Below are positions 34,842 to 47,349 of a DNA stretch of 64,000 nt, piece after piece. A program made the translations under genes and the position numbers. The notes under the pieces are model-generated. The model worked only from the letters and a program-made list of their open reading frames with translations. It had not been told where the DNA came from and did not search any database. Source of the stretch: Plantago ovata (lineage: Eukaryota; Streptophyta; Magnoliopsida; Lamiales; Plantaginaceae); assembly GCA_028274465.1 (NCBI GenBank), contig CM051455.1, forward strand, positions 133,644,096-133,708,095. Direction: 5' to 3'. The stretch's first letter is position 1, and the number at the start of each line of letters is the position of its first letter.

Positions 34842-37800
34842 CTAGCTTATTACAACTTCGACTAACAAAAACAAAGCTAACAGTCTGAAAAAAGAAGAAA
34901 AAAACTTGGCTTCCTCTAGGATGTTGCCGGCATCAGAAAGGGGGTTGTCGACACTGTTCAGCTGTTGGATACCTCGTTGGCAATCACCTTCAATGGTAAC
35001 TACTTGTGCACCCAGATCAATACCCAGATGGACAACAAGACGGGCTGCAAAAGATTCTGTTACCTCCGGTTGCTGGATATTGGGTATGAACTGTCTTTTC
35101 CAGCCAACGACATTACCTTCGCTCGAACGTGCAACCACACCCAGTCCAATCCCTTTTTGAATCTAGAAGACAGCTAGTTGCATCAAAGTTGATTTTTATC
35201 ACACCTATAGCTGGGGGGGACGCCAGACATGAGTAACATCTGGGGTGCGGGGAGCTTGGAACAAATTTTGGGCCTCCTTATACTTCAACAAGTACTGCTG
35301 GACAAAAATTACAGAATGGGATGCGTCAAAAGCTTCAGGTTGATGAACTACTTGGTTGCGATTGGACCATAACGCCCAACACGCCGTCAGAAAGAACAGC
35401 AACTCCTACTGAGATACATTCTGTCGCACCTGAGCCCCCCAATCTTGTACATCTGATTCTGGGAAAGCCAACCTGCCCTGCGAAATAGGTGACACTGCCC
35501 AAAACAGACGCGCATATGAGCAATCGCGCACAACATGTAAAATAGATTCCGGGTGCATTTTGCACACTGGACACAAATCAACAATAAGAATAATCTTGCG
35601 CAATAAATTAGAACACACATGCAACAAGTTTCTCATTATCCGCCAACAACAAATTTTAACTTTAGGAGGAAGTTTGAATTTCCAAAGCCAATCCCAGCTT
35701 GTTGTTGGACCAGTACTGCTACTGCCCCTCTGATTTGTGACCACCTGTTTTTTTTAAGTAACGGGCTAAGTGATAGGCTGTTCTCACAGAATAATGTCCA
35801 TGCTTCTCATAGTGCCACACTCGCCTATCTGGAAAAGAGGTACTAGTGATCAGAGGTAATTGTTTAATGTTATCAGCATCATCACTCCAAAAAACTAGAT
35901 CAATCAGGTCATAGTCCCATGCGTCGTTATCTATAAGATCAGCAACCCTCATATCATGAAAATTTCTCAGATTTGGAGTAATCGGTTTTAATAGTCGGTC
36001 CCTAGGTAACCAATTGTCATTCCATACGCTAACAGACTCGCCATCTCCGATTCGCCACCTGACTCCTTGCTTAACTAATTGAATACTCCCAAAAATACTT
36101 CGCCAAGTAAACGAAGCAGTGCTCTTAATAGTACAATCAAATATATCATCAGCTGAAAAGTATTTAGCTTTATAAACACGACTAAGCAAAGAATCGATAA
36201 TAGATAATTATCCACACTTGTTTACCTAACATGGCTTCATTAAAGGAGCGCAAATCTCTAAAACCCAAACCCCCATCTCTTTTAGAGTCACAAAGAGAAT
36301 CCAATTAGCCCAATGAATATTTTTATCCTTACCATTACCCCACCAAAATTTGGCCACAAGCGAATCTATTTCCTGGAGAAGATAATCAGGAAGCTTGAAA
36401 CAACTCATAACATAAGTGGGAATAGCTTGAATAACTGATTTAATGAGGACCTCTTTTCCAGCTTTAGATAAAAACTTGGTTCCATACCCCTCAACTTTCT
36501 TCCACACCCTATCTCCTAACCAACTAAACACCTCTTTCCTTGATCTCCCCATTTGTGTAGGTAAACCTAAATACTTCTCATGTTTGTCCACCACTCTCAC
36601 AGGCAAATAACCCCTAATCTCCTCAATCTGAGCGTCACTAACATTCTTACTAAAAACCACCGTGGACTTATCTAAATTAATTTCCTGACGAGAAGCAAGG
36701 CTATATCTATACAACAAATCCCCAATCTCAATAGCAGCACTACTAGAGGCTTGACAAAAAATGAGAGTATCATCGGCAAAAAGTAAATGAGAGATCCTAG
36801 GTGCACTCGGAGCCACAGCCACTCCTTGTAACACCTCCCTCTCCTCAGCATCACGAATCAAGGCACTAAAAGCTTCCGTAAAAAAAAGAACAAGTAAGGA
36901 GACAGAGGATTCCCTTGACTGATCCCCCTCCCCGGCTGGAAAGAGTCAAGTTGGATCCCATTCAGAAGAACTGAATAAGAAACAGTACGCACACTAAGCA
37001 TAATCAGGTCGATGAAATTACCCTCAAAGCCTAGACACTCAAGCACTTGATGAAGGAAATTCCACTCCACTCTATCATAAGCCTTACTCATGTCAAGCTT
37101 TAAAGCCATAAAAATATCTTTACCCTTGGATTTTTGTTTCAAAAAATGATTTATTTCATAAGCCACAAGTACATTACCCGTTATAAGTCTGTTAGGGACA
37201 AAGACAGATTGGTTTTCAGTAATGATTTTCGACATATGATGTTTCAATCTATTTGTGATGGCCTTAGAAGCTATTTTAAAAATGGCATTACTGAGACTGA
37301 TGGGGCGAAATTGAGTGATGCGGTCACGGTTTGTACATTTAGGGATTAGGACTACATGAGTATAATTAAGCTGGGGACTCAAGATGTGTTTATTCAGGAA
37401 ATCAAGCACACAATTAATCACAGAGGAACCAACAATATTCCAAAAATGTTGATAAAAAAAAGCAGGTAAGCCATCAGGGCCAGGGGACTTGAGGGGATAC
37501 ATATAAAAAAGTGCGGTTTTTACCTCAGAAGAAGTGATGTGGCGCCCAAGGTCATGATTCATTTCCTGATCCACTCTGCTCTGTATAACTCTTGCAACAT
37601 CATCTATCTCAGCAGCTGACGTGTTTCTCGACTGAATAATTGTCCCGAAGTAGTCATTTACAATTCCTCCCGACCATTTGTTGTATATCTTCACACAAAA
37701 CCCCTTCATCATTAAGCAAACCATAAATCTCATTTATTTTAGCCCGACGACTAGCTTGAGAATGGAAAAACTTGGTGTTGCGGTCGCCTTCCGCAAGCCA

Positions 37801-38838
37801 CTGGGTCTTAGACCTTTGCTGCCAAAGTAGTTCCTCCTTGTCCAATTCTTTCTCCAAACTCTGTTTCACCTCTGTAATTCGAGCCTTCACCCCACTATCA
37901 AACCTTTGTGTATGTAGTGACTCTAGCTCCTTCAAATCACTAATACGCTTCTTCACAGATCCAAAAGAGTTTTTCTCCCAATTAATTAGACCAAATCTGC
38001 AGCTTTCAACATTACTTAACATCTGCTCCTTCAACCCAATTTTCCCCAATTACCTGTTGCAAATCGGAAGCCTTCAACCACATGGACTCGAATCGGAAGC
38101 GCTTTCTGTTCTGTCTGAATTGGCGTCTTAGAGGCCCCCTCAGATGGAGTAAGATAGGCCTGTGGTCGGAGCTCCGGGAGAACAAATGCTCGACCTTAGC
38201 TGCCGGAAATACAGCTGCCCAAGAACCCGTACAGAGAGCTCTGTCCAGCCGCAACTCCACAAATCTCGCCCCTTCTTGACGATTTGACCAAGTAAAGGGG
38301 TAGCCATGAAAATCCATCTCCTCCAAGCCGCAGAAATCGAGAGTAACCCGTATATCTCTTAATCGCCAAGGGGGGGGGGGATAAAAGAGACGCCGTTCTT
38401 ATCTGTTGGAGAAGAAACTTCATTTATGTCTCCAATAACAACCCAGGGCCTAATGGATTGTTGGGCTAAATGCTTTAATAAAGCCCAAGTTCTCTTCCTT
38501 TTACTTGAGTCGGGTTCTCCGTAAAATTCCGTAATCCTCTAATTTTTCGTTTCATTATTCAGTTCCACAGTAGCATCTATATGGTTTTTCGAGTAGGACT
38601 GAATTACCACATTTGTATCTTTGGTCCATAATAAAGCCAATCCACCAGATTGACCCTCCGACGGTACACAAATTCCATTAAAATTAAATCTTTGTTTAAT
38701 CTTGTTAATCTCAAAGTCTCCCAAGCGGGTTTCCATAAGAAAAACGAGATCCGGGTGATGAGTACAGAGTAACTCTCCAAGGGCTCAAATTGTCCAAGGG
38801 CCACCCAATCCCTGACAATTCCAAGACAAGCAACTCAT
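34842..38838 (-). pseudogene. LINE ORF2: endonuclease, reverse transcriptase, RNase H (broken)
   Basis: ORF2 begins at 38838 with MSCLSWNCQGLGGP, the start of an APE-type endonuclease, and soon hits a stop. Further pieces: LVFLMETRLG-like (about 38740), FTWSNRQEGARFVELRLDRA and SDHRPILL (about 38120-38290), NTKFFHSQASRRAKIN (about 37755), SPGPDGLPAFFYQHFW (about 37440), FRPISLSNAIFKIASKAI (about 37250), KAYDRVEW, GISQGNPLSPYLF (about 36900), catalytic FADDTLIF (about 36770), YLGLPTQMGRSRKEVF (about 36550), WRIGDGESVSVWNDNW (about 36030), PPKVKICCWRIMRN and CPVCKMHPES (about 35560-35680), and RNase H residues to 34842. At least six frame changes or stops break it. Confidence 0.9.
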
Positions 38839-39094
38839 AGTTGTAGGCGGGGTTGCGTAGCAACTCCCGCCTCTGGTGCATCTTCCATAACGATTTCCTT
38901 GAACCTGCGCTTTCTAAGGTGACTGACTAAAGTGGTTTCTTTCCCAGCACTCTGTTTCCTATTAACTCTTGTAGTACCTGGTTTCACTTTATTTTTTGAG
39001 CCAGGGGGTCGGCCTTTTCTCCTAGGTCCAGTAGTTTCGGACTGTGGTGTAGTAGCGGTAGTCTCGGAGTCATGATCAGGTTCAGTTGTTGCGG
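38835..39094 (-). pseudogene. LINE ORF1 C-terminal remnant
   Basis: The minus-strand frame reads GPRRKGRPPGSKNKVKPGTT, then RKQSAGKETTLVSHLRKRR, ending in a stop at 38835-38837. The GRPPGSKNK core is an AT-hook-like basic motif found at the C-terminus of plant LINE ORF1 proteins. The upstream RNA-binding and zinc-finger part is missing. The stop overlaps the ORF2 start codon as ATGA. Confidence 0.65.
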
Positions 39095-40067
39095 GTAGGG
39101 GTGGACACGAAAAAAATCACTACTTGTTGGACACGAAATTTACTTTGGACACGAATTTACATGTTAAACACATACCCATTTAGGATCCGACTTGAATTCG
39201 CAATACTGTATTTAGTTAGGTTATAGGTAGGGTCGACTACCTACTATGGAAGAGTATATTTCACGTGGGACTATAATACTATGGCAATTAGAAATGTAAT
39301 TGGGGACCTTAGGGTAGTGTCCTTTTTGAAATATGATTAGACTAAATTAAGATTTGCTCCTACAAAAAGCTCCGAACATAAACGATCACTTGATAATAGG
39401 TTGTGTTTACCGGAAATTATTACCTTGACCAAGTCTAGGACTAATTCATAGAACTTGTGACTAGGATTGATCCACAACACATATTAATTAAGTGTGACCC
39501 ACAATAATTGTTGATGTGGATCAAATCTAACCACATGGTCTACAATATTAAATGTTGACCTGGTCTAGGTAAGTATTTTCCGTGTTTAATGTAGGCAAAA
39601 CAGACACTCCCGTGTTTAGGGGCCCAAAAACGCATTTAATTACTCTACTAATTACCTACCACTCACTCACCATCTTTTTACTAAATTGCCTCCAGCTAGC
39701 TAACTATCTCACTAAGGCTCTGTTCTTTTCATCTGAAAATTAATTAAGTTCAGTTCAGATCATTTCAGATTTTCCTAATAGTTATTTGTACTACAAATAA
39801 GTTCAGTTCAGTTCAGACTTTTTCAGACAAGAAAACATAGCCTAAGATAACCGCTTTACAGTTTGACCAACACATATTATGAATTAAATTAATATCTTAT
39901 TACTTATTAGGAAGACGATTAGTTAATCATTAGCCAAATTGCTGTTTAAAACATACTACAGTAATACAGTAATATGTAATATACGATCCATTATGGAGCA
40001 AATGAGATAGTGTTTATATACTTTGTTAATTATCTTCCTCTGCACAGAATCGAATTGAACTAAAGTG
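39095..40067. other. Spacer with a small terminal-repeat element at 39713-39846
   Basis: No gene is seen. A stretch of about 134 bp from AAGGCTCTGTTCTTTTC to GAAAACATAGCCTAAG has imperfect inverted ends and internal AGTTCAGTTCAG repeats, fitting a small MITE, probably hAT-like. Confidence 0.4.
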
Positions 40068-40075
40068 ATCTAAAC

Positions 40076-40601
40076 TAGTGATGTTACGTGAATCGAGCCT
40101 TATCGAGTACTCAGCTTGGCTCGACTCGATAACCTTATCGAGCCGAGCTCGAGCCTAAACTTAGGCTCGTTCCACTAACGAGCTAGGCTCGGCTCGCGAG
40201 TACTCGGTAAGGCTCGTTAAGGCTCGATATCATGTAGATTATGAGTAGTATTAGTATTATAGTATTATAAGTTATGATTTAAGTTTCAGATTATTGACTT
40301 GAATTGCTTATACTTGCATTTTGTTAAACTTTAATAATTTCACCATTTGAGAGTTGATTGTAATGCAAAATCTTGAATTTGTTTATATTTTATTTAATAT
40401 TTTAACATATTTTTCATGGTATTTTAACAAACGAACTGAGCCAAACGAGTCGAGCTCGAGCCAAATGAACCGAGCTTGAGCCTGAAATTAAGCTCGCTTC
40501 GTTAAACGAGCCGACCCTAGGCTAGGCTCGTCTCGTTTCGTTAACGAGCCGAGCCGAGCCTCAGCAATACTCGGCTCGGCTCGGCTCGTTAAACAACACT
40601 A
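40076..40601. mobile_element. hAT-type MITE with 8-bp target duplication
   Basis: This 526-bp element starts TAGTGATGTTACG and ends GTTAAACAACACTA. It is flanked on both sides by the identical octamer ATCTAAAC (40068-40075 and 40602-40609). Its outer parts are packed with GAGCC/GGCTC motifs (GAGCCGAGC, GGCTCGGCTCGG) in inverted arrangement around an AT-rich centre. An 8-bp target duplication and short terminal repeats fit the hAT superfamily. It encodes no transposase. Confidence 0.85.
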
Positions 40602-41350
40602 ATCTAAACTGAGCTGATACAAATTGAACTATATTGTGTAGTATAGAAAATAACTAAGCAAGTATAATCTGACATGAATTGAATTTAATAGTATTTTTCG
40701 ACGAAGAGAACATGGCCTAGTCGAGTAAACTATGTTAAGAAATAATACTCCAATAACCCCCCACGGGGCCCACCCACACTCGTAATCATTTTTCACCTTT
40801 TCATGAAGCTAATTGATTGAAAATTTAATAAGTACGTGGAGTTTATAACATCTTAGAGGTGAATCGAGTGTGGGCACGAGACTGAGCGCCAGTCATTTTT
40901 ATTTAGGTTCTAAGACAGAGAAAAATGAAATACGTATTGAATCTAGAAAAATAGATATGAGTATAAATTTTAATTTATCAAATTTGAACCGAAAATTATA
41001 TTTATCTGATTTACAAAAAGAAGCGTGAAATTTCCGTATATAATATATATCCATTCTCTAACTTTTAATGCTTGTAAAGGTTGAAAGCTTATAAAACAGA
41101 AAGCTATTAAAACAGTTTGGACTTGTACTGTTGACTTCAAGTGTGGTAGACTTTTTTACGTCACAGGTTGATCGATAAGACACTTCAAATTCTTTTTTTT
41201 TAAACAACAAAAACTTATATTAGTATTAATATTTGAGCATAAAAAACTGATCATCAAATAATACAAAGAGCCACGGAGCATACTCCTGCATCGAGTAATC
41301 AGTATCTAATCATGAATCAATTACACAATTGTTTTTACTTAAATATATCA

Positions 41351-41602
41351 TACTCTCTACGTCACATTATAATTTGTACGATTTAACTTTTTCCTATTAA
41401 TAATTTTTAATTTTGACTTTCAATTATTGTTAAACTATATTACAAAATTGTATTATAATAATATATAATTTAAATTTTTATAATACAATTTTATTAAATA
41501 TTTTATCATTATAATTTAAAAGTAATCGTGAGTTACGTAAAAAATTCCAAACGGATAAGTTACATTTACTTAATCTTAATCGCGAATGTGATAGAGGGAG
41601 TA
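41351..41602. mobile_element. Stowaway-type MITE
   Basis: The left end TACTCTCTACGTCACATTAT pairs with the right end AATGTGATAGAGGGAGTA, with TA at both edges and an AT-rich interior of about 250 bp. It is non-coding. Confidence 0.75.
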
Positions 41603-43700
41603 CAAGTCATCATATTAAAACAAAATAAGTTATGTTACCAACGAACGAGGATAATAACAATCCTAAACAAAATGTGATCCGAGTTAGTGAATGACATGAA
41701 ATTATTTCACCTAATTATAATTTTGGACAGCGAATTCCATCAAACACATATCCGTCTGTATTAATTTCTTCACTCGTTTGTCTGCCAAATAAGTTGAAAT
41801 TCTACAAGTGCATAAGTGTTGTATATGAATTTAGTATAAAGTGTTGTCCTCCGAATAGGTTGAAATGAACCAACAAGTAAAAAAGAATGTTAAATAAATG
41901 TAAATAATTAGAAAGAATTACCCACTAGCTAGTGGTACCAAAGTATATTTGAACGGGCTTACTTACCGCATTGCGATTACATCCGCATCAATTTCTTTCA
42001 TTATATACAAACTCGATATATATACAGTTTCTCTGGGTTTTGTATTAACCCAGCGAGCAATTCTTCCTCTAGGATATATAGCTTGTTTTGCATCATGGCT
42101 AGTTTCTTTGCAAGCCGCAATCAAACTTTTAATAATGCTACTACTAGTGTTAATATATGGTAGTAATTGGATGATTTGATTTTTCATGACAAATTTGTCA
42201 AAAGAGACCAAATTGTTGTTGTTCATGCAATGAATAATGATAGAAACTTTATGTAAGTTGTTGATGCACAATTATTCTCTCCAAAGAAAAGAAAAGATAA
42301 TATTTGAGGCCATTCACTTTTTCGACCAACCACTTGAAGCTAGCCACACATGAACATGTTCCTCCATTGGTTTCTTCTTATTGTCCTTACTTTACTTTCT
42401 TCCCAGTTGCACCGATTTTTGCCAATGTTGAGATTATGACTCGCGTCTTTTTGCAACTTGTAGACCAAATGTTGTGCGTGCGCTGTTTTCCTTCTGTTAG
42501 AATTTAGGTACGGTTTTATAGATGTTATATTTATAGGTACAGATGTTTTATAATGTGGTAAAATTGATACAGTAGCATCCCAGATGTGAGGTTCGAATCC
42601 CCAATTGATTACATTTTTGTTTAGTATGAGTTTAGTTCCGTTATATTGAAACGAAGAGAATCAAGCCAAAATAGTAAAGCATCATGATGTACTACAATGA
42701 TATTTGAGTGATATTTTTTTATATGAGTAACGAAAAAATCGTGAATTGGTATTCTCTATCAAATACCACGCAAGACACGACAACTTTCAAGTTTCAACAA
42801 TATCAAAATGATAATTAAATTTAAACAATATTTTCTCGGAAATTGTATATGTAAACAATTACTTTTGTATATTGGAGACTATATTAAACTAAACCTCGTA
42901 CTATAATTGATATGTCTATACTTATTAAATATCAGAATGTACAGTATGTTGTCTTGTTTTAGCACTAAAAAAATTAAAAAAATAAAGAAAACAAGTTTGT
43001 GTATAATCAAGTAAGATTGTGTTGGACCAAATTAAACTTTACTACTAAAGTGTCTTTAAGGGATAAAAGATTACTTTTTTTAAACGGTCAAATTTTGATT
43101 TTTATTAATTAAAATAAAGAGCATAAGTGATGCTCAATTACGCACAAAGACTTGCAAGACTAACACCTTTACCATGTGAGACCAACATCTTCACCACCCT
43201 AAATACCGATTTTCACAACCAAAACCTAAAAAACCCCATCCGAAACCAAAACCTAAACCTAAACTTCACCTCATGCATCACCTCAGCAGATCTGAAAACA
43301 CGTCCAGAGCATAACATCAAGAAGATCCACCAAGAAAAACCTAAACCTCTACGAATCCAAGTTCGTGATGTACCCAATAGCTCAATTCGACTGAAAACCC
43401 AATAACCCAATAACCACCACGCCTCAACAACACTAAGCATTGTAACCGCAACAACCCCACTTCTACACTCAACATCACCCTAAAAACCCCAAACCCTCAC
43501 CAGCTTCTCCACAATTGAAACTCCATGAAGCAACATCCCTCCCACGCAATTATCGAACACCTTCGTTGCAACACACAAAGAGTCCACTAGCGTAATCTTC
43601 TGGACCAAACAACTCCAACCCGTATGTCAAGAGAAGAAAAGAAGCTTGAATCAAAGAAGAAGAGCAGAACATAGGAGTTGAACCAGACAACACATAGGAG
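41603..43700. other. Intergenic spacer, no gene seen
   Basis: Open frames are short and unrecognised, including a hydrophobic 76-codon frame at 41949-42179 with no family match. A poly-T-led segment at about 43074 resembles a retroelement 3' tail. Confidence 0.5.
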
Positions 43701-43729
43701 TTAAACCAGAATAGGTTAACTCCTTGGTC

Positions 43730-44133
43730 AACACCGCCAGTATAGAAAGAGAACGCACGCTCTGGATGCTAAGGAAAACGCAGTAGAGCTTGAGGAGACT
43801 CGAGACAAGAGAACGTGCAGCTTTACCATATTAAGAGTGTCCAGGTCTCATCAGGAAACTCCAGAAGAGTTTGAGAAGAAGTAAAGGATTTTGTCTCAGC
43901 TAGAAGGAATATGCTATATCCTGGAAATATGTTTGAGTTATCTTAATTAAAGATAATCCTACAGCTTTGTATATATCTGTACAATCAGTTTAGATTAATG
44001 GCATTAGGACTCTATGACTCTTTAGCTTAGTATATATAGCAGCAGTCTGTAATTCATTGGTACACAACTTTCGTATCTCAATATACATAATTTACACAAT
44101 CATATCATCATGTTTCCTCTCGCAACTCTGACA
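43730..44133 (+). repeat. Probable LTR (copia-type), left boundary unclear
   Basis: The interval ends in CA immediately before a primer-binding site and holds a TATATATAGCAGCAG promoter-like patch (about 44032) and CAATATACATAA near the end. This fits an LTR. The left edge and second LTR could not be found, so the element is a remnant. Confidence 0.45.
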
Positions 44134-44145
44134 TGGTATCGGAGC
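44134..44145 (+). other. Retrotransposon primer-binding site (initiator tRNA-Met type)
   Basis: TGGTATCGGAGC differs at one base from the standard plant TGGTATCAGAGC complement of initiator tRNA-Met. No gag or pol frame follows; the downstream sequence to about 44950 contains only short frames. Confidence 0.65.
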
Positions 44146-44939
44146 AGGATTATTGATCCTTGCTAATCAAAACATGTTTGGATAAGAAGAAGAGATTTCA
44201 GTTCATTGTCATTGAACAATCAATTATTTTGCTGCTATACTTCGAGCAGAAAAGAAAAAAAAAATAATATCATCATCAAATCAAATTCAAATCCTCAAAT
44301 TAAACTCAATCGAGAGACACTCATCCATGGCGGATAATTAACACTCATCCATGGCCCTCTTCCTCACTCTCCTTTCTCCTCCAATTACAATCAAATCATT
44401 AACAATCAAATTCATACTCCCCCTCTTTGTCACTTTCCTCCTTGTCTCTAACTCACGGCAACCTCCTATCGCCTCAATCGCCACTGGTTTCGTCAATTTT
44501 CCAATGAGCAGGCTACGGAGGTTTGGAGGCGGAGAGTCTCAGGGCCATCAAGCTCGGCGGCTGGCAGAGTCTCGATTCAGGCGGATCCCATAGAGAGTTT
44601 GCAGAATAGAATGAGAGAGGAATAGAGATTGGAGAAGTGGCTGAATTGGGTTTGCTAAATGGATGTCTCGACCTAGTTAGGAGAGGAATCGAGTTTGCAG
44701 AGAGGCACCATAGTTAGGGTTGATGCAGAAAAGACGATGTTGAGAAGTCGATCTGTTTATCTGTTGTTAATTTAGGTTGGGATTCGGATCAAAAGTTTGA
44801 TCCATTGATCGTTGGACTTTGGTCCAATCCGATCCGGACCATATGGACCCGGACCGCCTGGAATCCGATAGTTTAGAAATTGGTCCGGACACGGATCGGA
44901 TCAGAACCCGCGGATTGGGTCATAATTGTCAGGCCTAAT

Positions 44940-45080
44940 GGCATCTTCCGAAATCGGAGCTGCCAAGGCACCGATTTGCCATTGCAGCTCCCGTTCGGAG
45001 CTGCCATTGGCAGCTCCGATGTGGAAGCTGCCATTGGCAGCTCCCGTTTTGAGCTGCCATGGCAGCTCCGTTCTGGTACC
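44940..45080. repeat. Cluster of short palindromes (GAGCTGCCATTGGCAGCTC)
   Basis: The motif GAGCTGCCATTGGCAGCTC, itself nearly self-complementary, recurs about three times with variants (AAGCTGCCATTGGCAGCTCC, GAGCTGCCATGGCAGCTCC). Each copy can form a hairpin. GGTCCGGA-rich repeats lie just upstream (about 44815-44915). Confidence 0.7.
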
Positions 45081-45642
45081 GAATCCGGCATTCGGTACCG
45101 GATTATTTGATTATTTGAAGAAGAAAAAAAAAGAAAAAAGGAAAAAGGGAAAAACGAAGAAAAAAAAGATAAATTAAAAAAGAAAACCTAAGGCCATGTT
45201 TGGGGAGAAGAGAGAAAAAATCCAATATTGTTTGGTCAACTCATGTAAGGAGAAATGGATCCAGATGTAATTAAAAATACGATGGTCCCTTAGATGAAAA
45301 TTGAGCATCTAATTGGGAGTCTAAAAGTAAAAAACCCTAAAAACAATTATGGGTAGTGCACCTGCATGCCCAAATGTAGTGACATATGACAAGTTGAAAT
45401 TATCATCTATTAGGACACTAATCATCAACCTTGACTTTGATACAATTTAAAATGTATTTCAAAATGTTACCTATCCAATTTTTCAATATTATATCAAACC
45501 GATAGATCTATCACTATGATACCATCCAACTCTAGAGTTAGATTTCTATCGTTACAACTACGATGCATCACTATTGATGATAAGATGGGCTTATACTATT
45601 TGGCAGAGTCTTTCACGGAGGGAGGAGAACCAAACAAGAAGC

Positions 45643-45838
45643 AAAAAATTGTAAAAGTTAGCAATAATTTTTTTTAAATATCATAAATAATACCTATAAT
45701 TTTTTTTTTCCAAAATGAGAGGGAAGGGGGGGGGGGACTTAAAAAAATTGTAAAAATTAGCAATAATTTTCTTAAAATATCATAAATAACACCTATAAAA
45801 TTTGTTTTTTCAAAATGGGAGGGAGGGGGGAGGGGGTG
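45643..45838. repeat. Tandem duplication of about 97 bp with G-runs
   Basis: Two copies of a unit starting AAATTGTAAAAGTTAGCAA and ending in a G-rich tract (G12 at about 45727, GGGAGGGGGGAGGGGG at about 45822) lie side by side. Confidence 0.75.
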
Positions 45839-45849
45839 TTCTAGCTCTG

Positions 45850-46820
45850 CCCCTTAGCCCAGACCCATGAATAACTGAATGTTGTTAATTTGATAGGTCC
45901 AATTCATGTTACATCCGAATTAGGTTCTAAATGGATCACAAATGACATATTCTTATCTACACAAATCACATGCACCCAAACCCTATTCCGAACTACCAAT
46001 TTGGGTATTGAAAATATGAAATACGACATTGGCTAGTTTGCAATACTACAAACACAAGCAACAAAGCGTCATGCATCAATGCATGCTTTTAAGCGGATAA
46101 AGACCCATCAAGCTTAACTCACCCATGGCTAGCTAGCTCATGATCGCATGCATCGATCCGACGTACAATAGTGCAATAATTAAATAATAGTAGTTAGGTC
46201 GAGTCGTTATCTCTGAATTTGTCCGGACAATACGTACACCAAGCTTTACTTATTGTACATGATGATGATCAATTTACCATGCAGAATAATTGTATCATGC
46301 ACCAATCGATCCATCTGCCATATATATGTACTTGCAGGTCTGGAAGCGATGCTACAAATTTATCGATGCAATGTCCACTCGTTTAATAATAATATATATA
46401 ATCCATGCATGGTCGTTAACTATAAGTGTACGCAAAATTACATGTCCTATTTAGGTATCGATTGGTAAAAAAGGAGTCGGGAGTTGTGGCCAATGCACTC
46501 TACCTGATCGGTGTTTTTAAAGATTCTATATGAAAACACCTTGTTGTGCAATAATGAAAAAGAGTAGATGATGATCAAAGTATTCAAATGTTACAAGTAT
46601 TCTAAGACTGGATATGCCAAGGTTTTGGCCCAAGACCTTGGCCCACCTCAATATGTGGGCTTGGTCTCCTCCAACCATCCTTATATTATGACTTAATTAA
46701 AGTAATATAATAACACGATTGATTTACAAATTGATTTACAACTCAATCAATTCAAATCCGTTGATCTTACTTATTCAATTTTAATTTGGTGCGTACACGT
46801 GTCATTATTTAATTAAAAAA
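45850..46820. other. Intergenic spacer, no gene seen
   Basis: No gene or clear element boundary is supported here. Confidence 0.5.
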
Positions 46821-46825
46821 TATAT

Positions 46826-46990
46826 GGTTTGAATCATGTTGGCGTAATTTTTTCTCAATTATTTGTATTTTTATTTTTATTGAAGGTGTTTAGTTCGAAT
46901 CTTGTTGGCGTGATTTTTCTCTATTATTTGTATCATTATTTTAGTTGAAGGTGTTGGGTTCGAATCTTATTGACGTAATTTTTTTCTTTT
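46826..46990. repeat. Three tandem copies of a 65-bp unit
   Basis: The unit GTTCGAATCTTGTTGGCG followed by (T)GATTTTTCTC.ATTATTTGTAT occurs at about 46828, 46892 and 46957. Each copy contains a GTTCGAATC match to a tRNA B box, but no tRNA fold surrounds it. Confidence 0.75.
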
Positions 46991-47092
46991 TATTTATTCT
47001 CTTCTTAAATCTTTATTTTTTAACACAAAGTTGTATGGTCCTAATATACTTAATTTAAAAATAATCATGATATGTTCTTATGAAAAAAGACA

Positions 47093-47349
47093 TACTTCAT
47101 CCGTTCAATAATAAATGTAACACTTGATTTTGTTGACTTTTTCGATTGTCATTTTGACATTAAATTATTCTTAAATCATACGATAAAAATAATTATAAAC
47201 ATCAATTATGAAATTAGAATGTTTATATTTTCATAATATAATTTTTTTAATTATTTTACTTGAATGTTTACAAATAATTTGAGGTCAAAATACTCCTCGA
47301 AAAAGTCAACAAAACCAAGTGTTACACTTGTTATTGGACGAAGGATGTA
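47093..47349. mobile_element. Stowaway-type MITE, complete
   Basis: This 257-bp element has inverted ends about 45 bp long: left TACTTCATCCGTTCAATAAT..., right ...ATTGGACGAAGGATGTA. It includes AGTGTTACACTTG and GTTGACTTTTT blocks and has TA at both edges. The interior matches the degraded copy at 27849-28085. Confidence 0.85.

Larger units (their letters stand above)
34710..39094 (-). mobile_element. L1-type plant LINE, 5'-truncated and frameshifted
   Basis: This is a non-LTR retrotransposon on the minus strand. At the right are the last codons of ORF1. At the left is a poly-T run (34710-34721), which is the poly-A tail of the element. Between them lie the endonuclease, reverse transcriptase, zinc-knuckle-like region and RNase H of ORF2, in several broken frames. 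The element is cut at about 39094 within ORF1. No clear target-site duplication was found. Confidence 0.9.

Noticed and set aside
41949..42179. Hydrophobic 76-codon frame
   Set aside because: No recognised family, no promoter or neighbouring exons, and AT-rich composition that gives hydrophobic frames by chance.
46826..46990. tRNA gene suggested by GGTTCGAATC motifs
   Set aside because: The motif repeats within a 65-bp tandem unit with no acceptor or anticodon stem around it.
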